This document shows positions 33,447 to 42,794 of a stretch of DNA of 64,000 bases, in pieces. The position numbers and the translations under genes are program-made. Within the stretch, counting starts at the first letter, position 1, and every line of letters begins with the position of its first letter. The notes under the pieces are model-generated. The model was given only the letters and a program-made list of their open reading frames with translations. It had not been told where the DNA came from and ran no database searches. Source of the DNA: DASQFI01 sp035633215. Its GTDB lineage: Bacteria > Acidobacteriota > Vicinamibacteria > Vicinamibacterales > SCN-69-37. Where the stretch lies: NCBI GenBank assembly GCA_035633215.1, contig DASQFI010000058.1:166570-230569 (forward strand), given 5' to 3'.

Positions 33447-35159
33447 GCGCACTGGGCGTTGCCCGGCTCGACCGGTGGAAAGACTCTCGGGTAATCGTTC
33501 AAGCCCCACGAGCGTCCAGCCAGTGGCAATTCGGCGGAAGTGTGTGCGGACCGGTTCCTTCCAGGCCGGGTTGCCGGCGCTTTCGACGGAGATGTCTGCC
33601 GCGATCATGCTTCCCGCCGCTGTCGGCAGCCCGGCCGGAGCCTGGATCGTGGTCGTCTCGCTCTGCGTTTGCGAGAGCGGGCGGGTTTCGCCCGTGGCGT
33701 TGTCGAAGAGGGACCACGACACGCGGTAGGTGGCCGGACCCTTCGCGACGCCGGCCGCGACGGCCGCGTTCTCGAGCGTCAACCGGCCGTTCGTGTCGAG
33801 ACGCGGATTCACAACGGGGTTCACAGCGGTCAGGTAGATGGTGGCCACCTTGTCCCGGCGCTTGATCAGCACGTCGGCCAGGTACTTCTCCGCCGCGGGG
33901 TCGCTGAACTGCCCGGTGCGGACGGCGGCCCGGATCAGCTCGTCGGTGAACGCCGCGACGCGGCGTGCCGCCCAGAATGCGTCATCGGCGCGCAGCTCCA
34001 TGTACGCAGTCGTCGGGATCTGCGGCCGCCATTTCCTCGGATCGAAGACGTCGGCCTCGAACTTTCCGACCGAGGGGTACTCCCTGTAGGGCACCGTCTG
34101 CCACGGGCTCAGCGCGAACCCGAAGGACGCGAAGCGCTTCATCGTGGTGTCGCCCTGATAGAAGTGCTCATAGCTGAGGTCCCACTCGTGCAGGTCGTTG
34201 CACATCCCGAACGTCGAGCCCACATCCTGCAGGTAGTGCTTGACGATCGCGCGGCCGTTCTCGGTGGCGAGCGCGTCGAGCGTGTTCGCCGCCTTCAGGT
34301 CCGTGAGATTCGTCCACGCGCCGAAGACGCGAAGCGCGCGCAGCTCCCGGCGATGCTCGTGCGGGACGATGTCGTTGGGATCGTCGGGACGTGTGCCGGC
34401 GTAGAGGAAGTTGCCGAGAATCTTTCCCGGGATGAGACGGCCGGCAATAACGCGATACGTGCCATCCTTGTTTCGCGCCACTCGTTCGAGGATCGCGTTG
34501 ATGTCGTCGCGCGTGAATGGCGTGCGAGCGCCGGACGGGCGGCGAAGGGTCGCCTTGGGGTCGAAGGTGACGTTCGACGGATCGAAGGTCGTCAGATACG
34601 ACTCGACCTGGTTGTAGCCGAGAGCCCAGAAGATCTTCGTGGCAATGGCCACGGCCCCGGTCGCGCCTTCGGGGAAGTACGGAGGATCGAACTCGAGGAA
34701 CCAGGTCTCGCCCTTGGCATCCCGTGCCGTGAAGCCCGGATGGACGCCGGCCGTTTTTTCCCGGAACACCACCCACCGCGACGGGTCGGGCGGTGCGCCG
34801 ACGTTGGTGCCCCGCGTCAGGGCTTCGATCGTGATCGTGGTGGTGCCGATCCGGTTCGTGAACCAGCTCGAGTCCGGCACCTCGTCGATCGTGTTGATGT
34901 TCTTCGCGCGCAATCCCGACGGCTTGTACGACGGGAGGACGAACAGGTTGTACATCTGCTCGTACATCTGCTGGATGTTGTAGGGCTGCGCCTTGGACGC
35001 CTCCTGGGATTCCGGTTCGCGTGCGATCGGATCGTCGGGGTAGAAACGTGGCTTCTGCTGGGAGAGCGCACTGGCCGTGAGGCCAAGCGCAGCCATCACT
35101 CCTACGAAGATCGGGACGCTGACGCGGCGAAGACGTGATCGAACGGCTGATGTCGACAT
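33444..35159 (-). CDS. Conserved exported protein of unknown function, partner of an Omp85-like protein
   Basis: 571 residues from ATG 35159. The signal peptide ends near ALSQQ (about residue 33). The mature protein is large, without membrane segments or recognised catalytic motifs; it has repeated aromatic/Asp-rich segments (DSSWFTNRIGTTTITIEAL, GTRPDDPNDIVPHEHRRELR). It begins 11 bases after the barrel gene stop, so both are co-expressed. A secreted or outer-membrane-associated lipid or polysaccharide function is possible but unproven. The last codons and stop come from the R1 repeat. Confidence 0.7.
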   Translation of the reverse strand: MSTSAVRSRLRRVSVPIFVGVMAALGLTASALSQQKPRFYPDDPIAREPESQEASKAQPYNIQQMYEQMYNLFVLPSYKPSGLRAKNINTIDEVPDSSWFTNRIGTTTITIEALTRGTNVGAPPDPSRWVVFREKTAGVHPGFTARDAKGETWFLEFDPPYFPEGATGAVAIATKIFWALGYNQVESYLTTFDPSNVTFDPKATLRRPSGARTPFTRDDINAILERVARNKDGTYRVIAGRLIPGKILGNFLYAGTRPDDPNDIVPHEHRRELRALRVFGAWTNLTDLKAANTLDALATENGRAIVKHYLQDVGSTFGMCNDLHEWDLSYEHFYQGDTTMKRFASFGFALSPWQTVPYREYPSVGKFEADVFDPRKWRPQIPTTAYMELRADDAFWAARRVAAFTDELIRAAVRTGQFSDPAAEKYLADVLIKRRDKVATIYLTAVNPVVNPRLDTNGRLTLENAAVAAGVAKGPATYRVSWSLFDNATGETRPLSQTQSETTTIQAPAGLPTAAGSMIAADISVESAGNPAWKEPVRTHFRRIATGWTLVGLERLPESLSTGRAGQRPVR

Positions 35160-35169
35160 GAACCGAACC

Positions 35170-36390
35170 TTAGAAAACGGAGGACGACCCGAAAACGAGG
35201 ACCAGGCCTTCACGGCTCCTGGCCAGATCGACGCGGAACGGCGTGGTGAACGGGCCGTGAAACCGCACGCCGAACCCGAAGTCGCTCTTCAGTCCGTCGA
35301 GATCGAGATCCGCCCGCTGCGAGGTCACCTTCGCGGCGTCATAGAACACGACAGAATCGAGGTACCGGCTGGCCATGATCCGCCACTCCGCCTGGAGGAG
35401 GAGGCTGTTCCGATCGCGGAAGCGGAACGAACTGTAGCCGCGAAGGGTGGACCCACCGCCCATGGCGGGCAGCATGAAGAACGGGACGTGCTGGTCGGTC
35501 TTGTCGAAGGTGGTGCTGACGCGCCCGCGCAGCGAAACCACCCAGGCCTCGCGGAGCATCGGGACGTGCTGAATCAGCTCGTAGTCGACTCGTCGAAAGC
35601 CGAAGCGCTCATCCCGATCCTCGTAGTCGTGCAGGGTCACACCGTAGAAGCCGCCGCGCCGCGAGTAGTCGCGTGAGGTGCGCCAGTCGAAGCCGACCGT
35701 GCCTTGCGAGTGAATGTACGTGGGTTCGGCGCCGATGCCGGGCAGCGCCGCGGGAGAATAGGCCGTTTCGATCGACGGGAACGCGCCCTGCCCCGGTTGC
35801 TCCTTCCAGCGGGACCACTCGAGGCCGCCGCGCAAGAGCAGAAACCGCCGCGTGGGTTCGAGCGTGAGCGTCGCGGAGGCGTACGGCTGCTCGAAGCCGT
35901 AGTTCGTGCGATCGTCCTTCGACGTGTTCATCCCGAGGCCAAAAAACCCGACCTGAGTCGCCTCCCGCCAGCCCCCGAGGAGCGATAACTTTCCCCGTCG
36001 ATGGAAGAGACGAGGCGAGGTGAACTCGACCTCGGCGAGTTTGTAGGCCCTGATCGAATAGCTGCCGCGCACGTCCAGCAGGCTGTACGGACTAGCGTAT
36101 TGCCGGTAGCCGACACCCAGGGCGAAGCCGCCGCCCGTGTACGCGCTGTCGAAGACCGGATACCAGCCCCGGCCGACGGTCGTCAGAATCGACTCGGCCT
36201 TCGCCATGATCCGCTCGCCCTTGTTCGGGACCGGTGGGCGCAGCGTCTTGACCTTCTCGCCCTGGGCCTGCTCGATGACCGCCTGGCGCGTCTGGGGCGC
36301 CGGTTCCTGCGCGGCGGCGGCCGTCGCCGATGCGGCCGCAAGAGCAATACTCAACAGTGTCCACACCTGAACGCTCCCGTGAAAACTCAC
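35170..36390 (-). CDS. Omp85/BamA-TamA-like outer-membrane barrel
   Basis: 406 residues. A signal peptide (about 1-27, ending AAAAQ) and a short periplasmic linker without recognisable POTRA domains precede a 16-strand-type barrel. MGGGSTLRGYSSFRFRDRN carries the RGY/F motif of the Omp85 L6 loop. It is close to the 'bacterial surface antigen' C-terminal family; without POTRAs it is likely a lipid or protein translocation pore with a dedicated partner, the protein encoded immediately downstream. Confidence 0.82.
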   Translation of the reverse strand: MSFHGSVQVWTLLSIALAAASATAAAAQEPAPQTRQAVIEQAQGEKVKTLRPPVPNKGERIMAKAESILTTVGRGWYPVFDSAYTGGGFALGVGYRQYASPYSLLDVRGSYSIRAYKLAEVEFTSPRLFHRRGKLSLLGGWREATQVGFFGLGMNTSKDDRTNYGFEQPYASATLTLEPTRRFLLLRGGLEWSRWKEQPGQGAFPSIETAYSPAALPGIGAEPTYIHSQGTVGFDWRTSRDYSRRGGFYGVTLHDYEDRDERFGFRRVDYELIQHVPMLREAWVVSLRGRVSTTFDKTDQHVPFFMLPAMGGGSTLRGYSSFRFRDRNSLLLQAEWRIMASRYLDSVVFYDAAKVTSQRADLDLDGLKSDFGFGVRFHGPFTTPFRVDLARSREGLVLVFGSSSVF

Positions 36391-36443
36391 CGTGTCGCGA
36401 CTGGCCTTCTCTTGTGGCGCCTCGAGCCGAACGCCAAAGGCAA

Positions 36444-36475
36444 AGGCGCGAAGGCGAATCGTCGCCTCCGCGCCT
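36444..36475 (-). terminator. Hairpin after the ankyrin gene
   Basis: AGGCGCGAAGGCGA (36444-36457) and TCGCCTCCGCGCCT (36462-36475) form a 14-bp stem (one wobble) with a 4-base loop, about 30 bases past the minus-strand ankyrin stop. The wider region repeats GCGCCTT/CGAGCCTT units. There is no U-tract; it is a probable end-of-operon structure. Confidence 0.5.
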
Positions 36476-36505
36476 CTGAGCCTTCGAGCCTTGCGCCTTT
36501 AGGCC

Positions 36506-38362
36506 TTACTTACAAGCCCTGCAGTTGTGATTGTTCTTTGCGCCCATGCCCTCGAGCAGTTTGATCGTCTCGGGGAAGGGCTGCGTGCGCTGTTCGGGGC
36601 TGTTGGCCATGTCGACCGTCGTCTGGCCGGCGCGATTGACGGCCATGACGTCGGCGCCGCGCTTCACGAGATACATGATCATCTCGTTGTCGCCGCGGGC
36701 AGCCGCGTGATGGAGCGCCGTGAAGCCCTCGCCGTCGCGAATGTTGATGTCGACGCCCAGTTCCTCGAGGAAGTACTTCGCCGCCGGCATCCAGCCGTCC
36801 GGCACGTGCCGGTGCTGCTGGGCCACGCGTGACGTGCCGTAGCCGACGCCGCTCGCGGCGTGGAGGGGCGGCACGTTCGGGCCGCCCGGCGGGACCGCGG
36901 GCATCCCCGACAGATCGTTCGGCCGGCGAGCGGCGCCGTACGACATCGTCGCGATGCTCGGATCGGCGCCGTACTTGACGAGGAGGCGCATGGCCTCGAC
37001 GTCGAGCGCGTAGGCGGCGCGCCAGAACGGCGTCGCGCCCGTGAACTCCACGCCCATGCGGCCGGTGTTGTACGCGGCGTACCAGATGTGCGACATCGTC
37101 CGGGCGTTCGGATCGGCGCCGCCCTTGAGCAGCGCCTCCATCAGCTGGAGGTACGACAGCTTTTGCTGGGCGCCAGCCGTCGGCTGCGGATACCAGGTCC
37201 GCAGCGCCCATTCATTGTTGAGCACGGCGAACAACGGCGCGACGCCATCGTCATTGGTCAGGTTCGGGTTGCCGCCGCGCTCGAGCAGCGCCATGACCAG
37301 ATCGTACTGGCCGTTGATGGCCGCGACGGCCATCGGCGTCGACCGGTCGCCCTCGGTCGGCAGATTGACGTTCATACCGGCGTCGAGCAGCAGGACCGCC
37401 GCGTCGGTGTAGCCGTCGCGCATCGCGTAGTGCAGCGCCGAGAAGCCGCCCTGACGTCCGATCTGCTCGATGTCGGAGGCTGGACGCGGTCCGCCCGGCA
37501 CGCCGCCGCCACCACGGCCGCCCCGGCCAAACTGGAGCGCCGGGTCATTCGGATCGATGGGCTGGGCGCCAGCGCCCCGGCCGCCGGCTCCGCGACCACC
37601 GGGCCCTCCGGCTCGGCCAGCGGCACCTGCCGCTCCGGCTGCCTGACCGGCTGGCGGCGGATCGTTGAGATTGATGTTCGAGTTGGTCGCGCGTCCCGTG
37701 GCTGCCGAGACCATCCGGTCGCGGGCCTGACGCGACTGGCCGTCGGCCGCCGACCGCTGCCGGTAGTCGATGACCTTCGTCGCGAGATTCTTGTCGGCGC
37801 CTTTCGCGATCAGGAACTTCATCGCCTCGAGACGGTTCTGCGACGCCGCGAAGATCAGCGGCGTGCGGCCATGCGTCTCATCCTGCGCGTTGATGTTCGC
37901 CCCACGATCGATCAACGCCTTGAGGGCCTCCGCGCTGCCGGCCTGGGCCGCCAGGTGAACCGGCTGCACGCCGGTCGCGGTGACCGGGCCCGGCTTGCTG
38001 CCGGCCTCGAGCAGCCGCGCGACCACGGCGCCGTGGCCTCTGGAGCTCGCGAGGTGGAGGGGCGTGTAGTTTCCGACGCGCGTCAGCGACTCGGTCGTGG
38101 CTCCGGCGTAGAGCAGAACGTCCATCGTCTTGAGGTCGCCGTTGAGCGCGGCCCAGTGCAGCGCGCTCATGCCGTCGCCCTGCGCGGCATTGACGTCGGC
38201 GCCGTCGCGCAGCAGCGTCCGTACGGCGTCGGTGTCGGCGCGCTGGGCCGCGTCGGCCACCGGTGAGGCGGAAGTCGCCAGGACGCGCGGTGCAGTAAAT
38301 GCGACCAGCGTCAACACCAGCACCCCAGCGAACACTGTCAGGTATGAACGACTACGCATCAT
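36506..38362 (-). CDS. Exported ankyrin-repeat protein
   Basis: 618 residues with a signal peptide (about 1-30). Two blocks of ankyrin repeats (about 35-210 and 300-600; for example DGMSALHWAALNGDLKTMDV, NYTPLHLASSRGHGAVVARL, GFTALHHAAARGDNEMIMYL) flank a Gly/Arg/Ala-rich low-complexity insert at about 225-290. The tail ends NHNCRACK. It is the last of three minus-strand genes (DUF1592, DUF1552, ankyrin). It probably binds proteins in the periplasm; partners are likely the co-encoded proteins. Confidence 0.88.
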   Translation of the reverse strand: MMRSRSYLTVFAGVLVLTLVAFTAPRVLATSASPVADAAQRADTDAVRTLLRDGADVNAAQGDGMSALHWAALNGDLKTMDVLLYAGATTESLTRVGNYTPLHLASSRGHGAVVARLLEAGSKPGPVTATGVQPVHLAAQAGSAEALKALIDRGANINAQDETHGRTPLIFAASQNRLEAMKFLIAKGADKNLATKVIDYRQRSAADGQSRQARDRMVSAATGRATNSNINLNDPPPAGQAAGAAGAAGRAGGPGGRGAGGRGAGAQPIDPNDPALQFGRGGRGGGGVPGGPRPASDIEQIGRQGGFSALHYAMRDGYTDAAVLLLDAGMNVNLPTEGDRSTPMAVAAINGQYDLVMALLERGGNPNLTNDDGVAPLFAVLNNEWALRTWYPQPTAGAQQKLSYLQLMEALLKGGADPNARTMSHIWYAAYNTGRMGVEFTGATPFWRAAYALDVEAMRLLVKYGADPSIATMSYGAARRPNDLSGMPAVPPGGPNVPPLHAASGVGYGTSRVAQQHRHVPDGWMPAAKYFLEELGVDINIRDGEGFTALHHAAARGDNEMIMYLVKRGADVMAVNRAGQTTVDMANSPEQRTQPFPETIKLLEGMGAKNNHNCRACK

Positions 38363-38385
38363 CCCCTCCGCTTGCGATTTTCTTG

Positions 38386-38471
38386 TCCGGGGGACGTCGT
38401 CCCGCCGGACCCCCTCTCGCTCGCGCTCCGGCGCTCGCAGACTCGCTATCCTCGCGAGCCGCGGGCGCTAC
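38386..38471 (-). repeat. R2 intercistronic repeat between DUF1552 and ankyrin genes
   Basis: The minus strand reads from the DUF1552 TAG stop (38468-38470) through a GC-rich segment shared almost exactly with 39982-40040 (including GGATAGCGAGTCTGCGAGCG) into a GTCCGGCGGGACGACGTCC hairpin like the one at 20286. It ends a short distance before the ankyrin ATG. Confidence 0.75.
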
Positions 38472-39859
38472 GCCACGAACGCGAACTCGCCGGTGCTGTC
38501 GCCGAACGTCTTCACGTCGTCCAGGCCGAGCTTGTGCATCAGCGTCAGCATGACGTTGGCCATCGGCGTGTCGTCGGCCGCCTTGACGTGGAGATTGCCC
38601 TCCAGGGCGCCGCCGCCATGGCCGAGCAGGATCAACGGGCAATTCCGGTGGTTGTGCAGGTTGCCGTTGGCCATCGGCGATCCATAGACGATGAGCGTCT
38701 TCTCGAGCAGGTTGGTGTCGCCGTCCATCGCGCCCTGGAGCTTCTCCATGAAGTAGGGCAGCAGCGACACGTGGTACTTGTTGATCTCGCTGAACTGCCG
38801 GATGCGCTCCTCGGTGGCGCCGTGGTGCGAGGCGTTGTGGAAGCCGGTGTCGATGCCGCTCTGCGGAAACACGCGTCCGGAGGCGTCGCGTCCGAACTTG
38901 AACGAGAACACGCGCGTGGTGTCCGACATGAACGCGAGCACCTGGAGGTCGAACATGAGCTTCACGTGCTCGTCGAACGAGTCGGGCACGCCGGCCGGCG
39001 CGCCAGGCAGTTCGCGTGCGTCACCGCTCATGTTGCGCGCTTCGATGCGCGCGATCCGCTGCTCGATCTGACGGATATTGCTGGAGTACTGCTCGAGGCG
39101 CTGGCGATCGGCCGGCCCGAGGGAACGCCGGAGCGACGCCATCTGCTCGGTGAGCATGTCGAGGATGCTGCGATCGGTCGCGCGGCGCTGCGCGCGCTGC
39201 TCCGGCGTGCCGCCGGCGCCGAACAGCTGTTCGAACACCATGCGCGGGTCGCGCACCATCGGGAGCGGCTCGTCCTCGGAGGCCCAGCTGATCGTGTCGG
39301 TGTAGACGCAGGCGTAGCCGTAGGCGCAGCCGCCGGACTGATCGACCGGCTCGATGCTGAGCTGCATCGACGGGATCGGCGTGTCCTGGCCGAACTTCTG
39401 CACGTACAGCTGATCCATCGAGGTGGCGACCTTGACGTCGGAGCCTTCGGTCAGCTTCGGCCGCGCGTGCGTGAACATGACCGCGCTCGAACGGAAGTGG
39501 TCGCCGCCCACCTCGGCCGGAACGAACGCCTCGGCCATGCGCGTGTCCGTGTTGCTTACGATCGTGAGGTGCTTGCGGAACGGCTCGAGGGAACTGAGAC
39601 TGCCTTTGCTCAGATCAAAGTTCTGGCCCGTCTTCTCCGGGTTCCAGAAGAACTGCGACGCGCCGTACTCGCTGCAGCCGGCCGCGCCGTGCACCTGCTC
39701 GATACAGACGAGACGCGTCCGGTTGGCGGCCTTGCCGGCCGCGGATTGCGCGAAAGCGGCCCGCGCGGGGACCATCGAGTCGAGCAGGGGTAAGGCGATT
39801 GTGGCACCCAGCCCTCGCAGGGCCGTGCGTCGCGACATGTGCTTTCCGGTCAGAACCAT
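38468..39859 (-). CDS. DUF1552 secreted protein with Tat-like signal
   Basis: 463 residues (or 456 from the inner ATG, MSRRTALRGLG). A twin-arginine motif SRRTALRGLGATIALPLLD precedes the DUF1552 domain, with LVCIEQVHGAAG, TRMAEAFVPAEVGGDHFRSS, FNASHHGATEERI-like and LGHGGGALEGNLH motifs. DUF1552 proteins are found with DUF1592/cytochrome-type proteins in Acidobacteria and Planctomycetes; their reaction is not established. A Tat signal suggests export folded, possibly with a cofactor. Confidence 0.9.
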   Translation of the reverse strand: MVLTGKHMSRRTALRGLGATIALPLLDSMVPARAAFAQSAAGKAANRTRLVCIEQVHGAAGCSEYGASQFFWNPEKTGQNFDLSKGSLSSLEPFRKHLTIVSNTDTRMAEAFVPAEVGGDHFRSSAVMFTHARPKLTEGSDVKVATSMDQLYVQKFGQDTPIPSMQLSIEPVDQSGGCAYGYACVYTDTISWASEDEPLPMVRDPRMVFEQLFGAGGTPEQRAQRRATDRSILDMLTEQMASLRRSLGPADRQRLEQYSSNIRQIEQRIARIEARNMSGDARELPGAPAGVPDSFDEHVKLMFDLQVLAFMSDTTRVFSFKFGRDASGRVFPQSGIDTGFHNASHHGATEERIRQFSEINKYHVSLLPYFMEKLQGAMDGDTNLLEKTLIVYGSPMANGNLHNHRNCPLILLGHGGGALEGNLHVKAADDTPMANVMLTLMHKLGLDDVKTFGDSTGEFAFVA

Positions 39860-39960
39860 CGCAATACCTCTCTCTGCCTGGCCTCATTGGCTCGGCGCTA
39901 CGTTTTGATCCACCTCGGCGCGAGACGTTCACCCGCAGCCGTTCTGTCTTCTTTTCTTCA

Positions 39961-40040
39961 GCGCTCGCGGGGCCCCACCCCCGCTCGCTCGCGCTCCGGC
40001 GCTCGCAGACTCGCTATCCTCGCGCGGGCCGCGGGCGCTA
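39961..40040 (-). repeat. R2 intercistronic repeat between DUF1592 and DUF1552 genes
   Basis: On the minus strand it begins with the DUF1592 TAG stop (40038-40040) and shares its first half with 38419-38471 and its second half (GGTGGGGCCCCGCGAGCG) with the kdpA-kdpC spacer at 12257-12283. It is thus a mosaic linking the two other copies. A further 100 bases with no gene follow before the DUF1552 start. Confidence 0.75.
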
Positions 40041-42518
40041 CTTCCCGCCCTTGCTTACCGGTTTCTCGGCGTCCGTCGTCTCCGCCATGGCGCTCCTGAA
40101 CGCGGGGCTTTTCGCGACCCCGAGAATCAGGGACGACATTCGATACTCGTTCAGCTTTGCGTCCCGCACGATCCGCCGGACCGTCGGCATGTCGTAATAC
40201 TCGATGCGGCGGCCGAGCGCGTACGACATGAGCATGCTGGTGAAATGCGTGATGACGACGTCCGACCGGGCGACCAGCGCGGCGCGCAAATCGGCGGCGC
40301 CCGAGAGCTTCGTGCCGTCGTAGAGCTCGCCGGCGGCATTCACCGGAACCCCGCGGTCCTTGATTCGCCACGATCCAGTCACGTCGAAGTTATCGAGCGC
40401 GAGGCCAATCGGGTCGATGACGTTGTGGCACGAGCTGCAGAACGCGCTCGCGCGGTGCTTGGCCAGCTGCTCGGCCACCGACAGGAGCTTGCCGTCCTTG
40501 GCGTCGCCGGCCTCTTCGAGATCGGGCACGTTGTCCGGCGGCGGCGGCGGCGCGCTGCCGAGCAGGACTTCCAGCACCCACTTGCCGCGGAACACGGGCG
40601 ACGTGCGGTTGCCGTGCGACGTCAGCGTCAGGATGCTGCCGTGTCCGAGCAGGCCGCGCCGCGTGTCGTCCGGATACGAGACCTTCCGGAACTGCGGTCC
40701 GCTCACGTCGGAGATGCCGTAGTGCCGCGCCAGACGTTCGTTGACGAACGTGTAGTCGGCGGTCAGGAGCTCGAGCGCCGGCCGATCAGCGCGCACGAGA
40801 TGATCGAAGAGCAGCTCGGTCTCGCGCGACATCGCCGAGGCCAGCAGCTCGTCGTAGTACGGGAACGTCAGCGCGTCGGGCTCGACCTTGTGGAGATCCT
40901 GCAGCCGGAGCCACTGCGACGCGAAGCGCGTGGCCAGCGCTTCGGAGCGCGGGTCGGCGAGCATCCGGCGGATCTGCTTGTCGAACACGGCCGGCAGCGA
41001 GAGCTCGCCGCGGCGCGCCACGTCGATGAGTTCCTTGTCGGGAATCGTTCCCCAGACAAAGAAGGAGAGACGCGACGCGAGGTCGATGTCGCTGATCCGG
41101 TAGACCGCGCCTGGCTTGGCCGTGGCCGGCGCTTCTTCGACGCGGAAGAGGAAATGCAGGCTCGAGAGCATCGCCTGCAGCGCCGTGCGGATGCCGCCTT
41201 CGAAGCCGCCCGTCTTGGCGCCCTGCGTGTAGAACGGCATCAGCTCGTCGACGTCGGCCGCCGACGCCGGCCGCCGGTACGCCTGCGTCGCCAGCCGCTC
41301 GATGATGCGCCGCGCGCACGCGACGTCTTCCTTCGGCGCGGTCGGACGGCACATGAAAATGGCGCGGCGCGTCGGGTTGTCCGAGACGCCCGTGACCTCG
41401 AATGGCCCGACGACGGCGAGGTTGCGCAGATGCGGAAGCGTGGTGACGCCATAGCCGACGCCGATCTGGGTGTCCGCCAGCGTGTGATCGATCGGCTTGA
41501 TGAGGTCGTCCTCGGAGCCTTCGAACTCCTGGATGAACGTGGCCGAAACTCTCCGCGCGCCGGCGCGCACCTGCATCGGCGGCGTCGACACCATGAGCCC
41601 GTCGGGATCCGACTCGGAAATCCAGCGATCGACCTTCAGCAGCGCGGCGCGCTCGCCGTCGATGGCGACTTCCATCTGGATGTCGCGGACGGTCCGCCCG
41701 AAGAGCAGGCCGGCCGGCTCGCCGTGCAGCAGCATCTGGAACTTGTACTTGCCGTCGGCGGGGAAGTTGTGCGTGACGACGGTGCCGCCGCGCGTGCCGA
41801 ACGGCGCGCCCTCGACGCGTCCCTTCTGCGACTGCGTCCTCGGCACGTCGTACTGCGTGGACGTCGCGTCAGTGGACGGATCGCCCACGGCGGTGCGCGC
41901 GACGTGCGCGGCCGCGCGCATGTAGCCCTGCATCACCGTCGCGGACGGCATCTGCACGTCGGCGATGTTGTCGAAGCTGGCGCTGATCGTGTCGGCGGGC
42001 AGATACGTGCTGACGTCGATGTCGAGCGCGACGAGCGCGCGCACGGCGGCCGCGTACTCGGCGCGGTTCAGACGCTGGAACGATCGGCGGCCCGGATTGG
42101 GATTGGCCGCCGCCGCGGCGTCGAGCGTCGTCTCGAGCGCGGTGACGAGCGCGAGCCGGGTGGCGGCGTCGGGCTTCCGCGCGGCTTCCTTGGGCGGCAT
42201 CATCCCGGCGCGCAGCTTGCGCACCATCTTCTCGGCGATCTCCGCGCGCTCTGCGGCGCGCGCCGCGTCGAACGACATCAGCGAGAGCTCGCCCTTCTTC
42301 ATGTTGTCGTTGTGACAACCCACGCAGAACTGCTTGATGGCGTCGTTCTGCGCGTCGTACGACATCACGGCGGACGAGGCGGCCGGCGGTGGCGCGGCGG
42401 CGCGGACGGGCTCCAGCGCAGGCGCCGGAGGCCGAAAATCGCCGGTCACGCCGGCGCGAAGCGTCAGGGCTGTACAGAACAGCCCCGCAACCAAGACAGG
42501 GAGCGCTAGCCTATTCAT
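40038..42518 (-). CDS. DUF1592/PSD1-type multi-domain protein with c-type heme motifs
   Basis: 826 residues with a signal peptide. An N-terminal cytochrome-like motif FCVGCHN is followed by DUF1587 (RRSFQRLNRAEYAAAVRALV), DUF1595, DUF1592, DUF1588 (FRGKWVLEVLLGSAPPPPP, with FCSSCHNVIDPIGLALDNFD) and DUF1585 at the end (LSGAADLRAAL...). Two CxxCH motifs predict two covalently bound hemes. This domain set is typical of Planctomycetes and Acidobacteria and is thought to act in periplasmic oxidation of complex organics. Operon with DUF1552 and ankyrin genes. Confidence 0.92.
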   Translation of the reverse strand: MNRLALPVLVAGLFCTALTLRAGVTGDFRPPAPALEPVRAAAPPPAASSAVMSYDAQNDAIKQFCVGCHNDNMKKGELSLMSFDAARAAERAEIAEKMVRKLRAGMMPPKEAARKPDAATRLALVTALETTLDAAAAANPNPGRRSFQRLNRAEYAAAVRALVALDIDVSTYLPADTISASFDNIADVQMPSATVMQGYMRAAAHVARTAVGDPSTDATSTQYDVPRTQSQKGRVEGAPFGTRGGTVVTHNFPADGKYKFQMLLHGEPAGLLFGRTVRDIQMEVAIDGERAALLKVDRWISESDPDGLMVSTPPMQVRAGARRVSATFIQEFEGSEDDLIKPIDHTLADTQIGVGYGVTTLPHLRNLAVVGPFEVTGVSDNPTRRAIFMCRPTAPKEDVACARRIIERLATQAYRRPASAADVDELMPFYTQGAKTGGFEGGIRTALQAMLSSLHFLFRVEEAPATAKPGAVYRISDIDLASRLSFFVWGTIPDKELIDVARRGELSLPAVFDKQIRRMLADPRSEALATRFASQWLRLQDLHKVEPDALTFPYYDELLASAMSRETELLFDHLVRADRPALELLTADYTFVNERLARHYGISDVSGPQFRKVSYPDDTRRGLLGHGSILTLTSHGNRTSPVFRGKWVLEVLLGSAPPPPPDNVPDLEEAGDAKDGKLLSVAEQLAKHRASAFCSSCHNVIDPIGLALDNFDVTGSWRIKDRGVPVNAAGELYDGTKLSGAADLRAALVARSDVVITHFTSMLMSYALGRRIEYYDMPTVRRIVRDAKLNEYRMSSLILGVAKSPAFRSAMAETTDAEKPVSKGGK

Positions 42519-42794
42519 CCATTCTCCAGGTGGTACAGCTCAAATTTACCTCTGAAGGCCCCACTTGTCAGCCGGAATCTGAGTCGAGGGCAAGCACCCG
42601 GAGAGTATCGGCACACGCCCGCGAAATTGACGGTTTCCCGCGTCGAACCGGGCTTCTGGCCGGAAAGCGGGCCCGAGAAAAGGAGGTCGCCGCCCAATCG
42701 TCAGCCGAGGCAGGATACAATGCGCATCGGTTGAGACACTTTTACCGCACGCGAGGCCCTTCACTTCGTCCCAGCCACGACGGAGGTTCGTAGG

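Noticed and set aside
36860..38266. 468-codon plus-strand frame opposite the ankyrin gene
   Set aside because: Antisense of a clear ankyrin-repeat protein; a result of GC-rich codon bias.
40245..42509. 754-codon plus-strand frame opposite the DUF1592 gene
   Set aside because: Antisense shadow; composition dominated by Arg/Ala/Gly with no motif.
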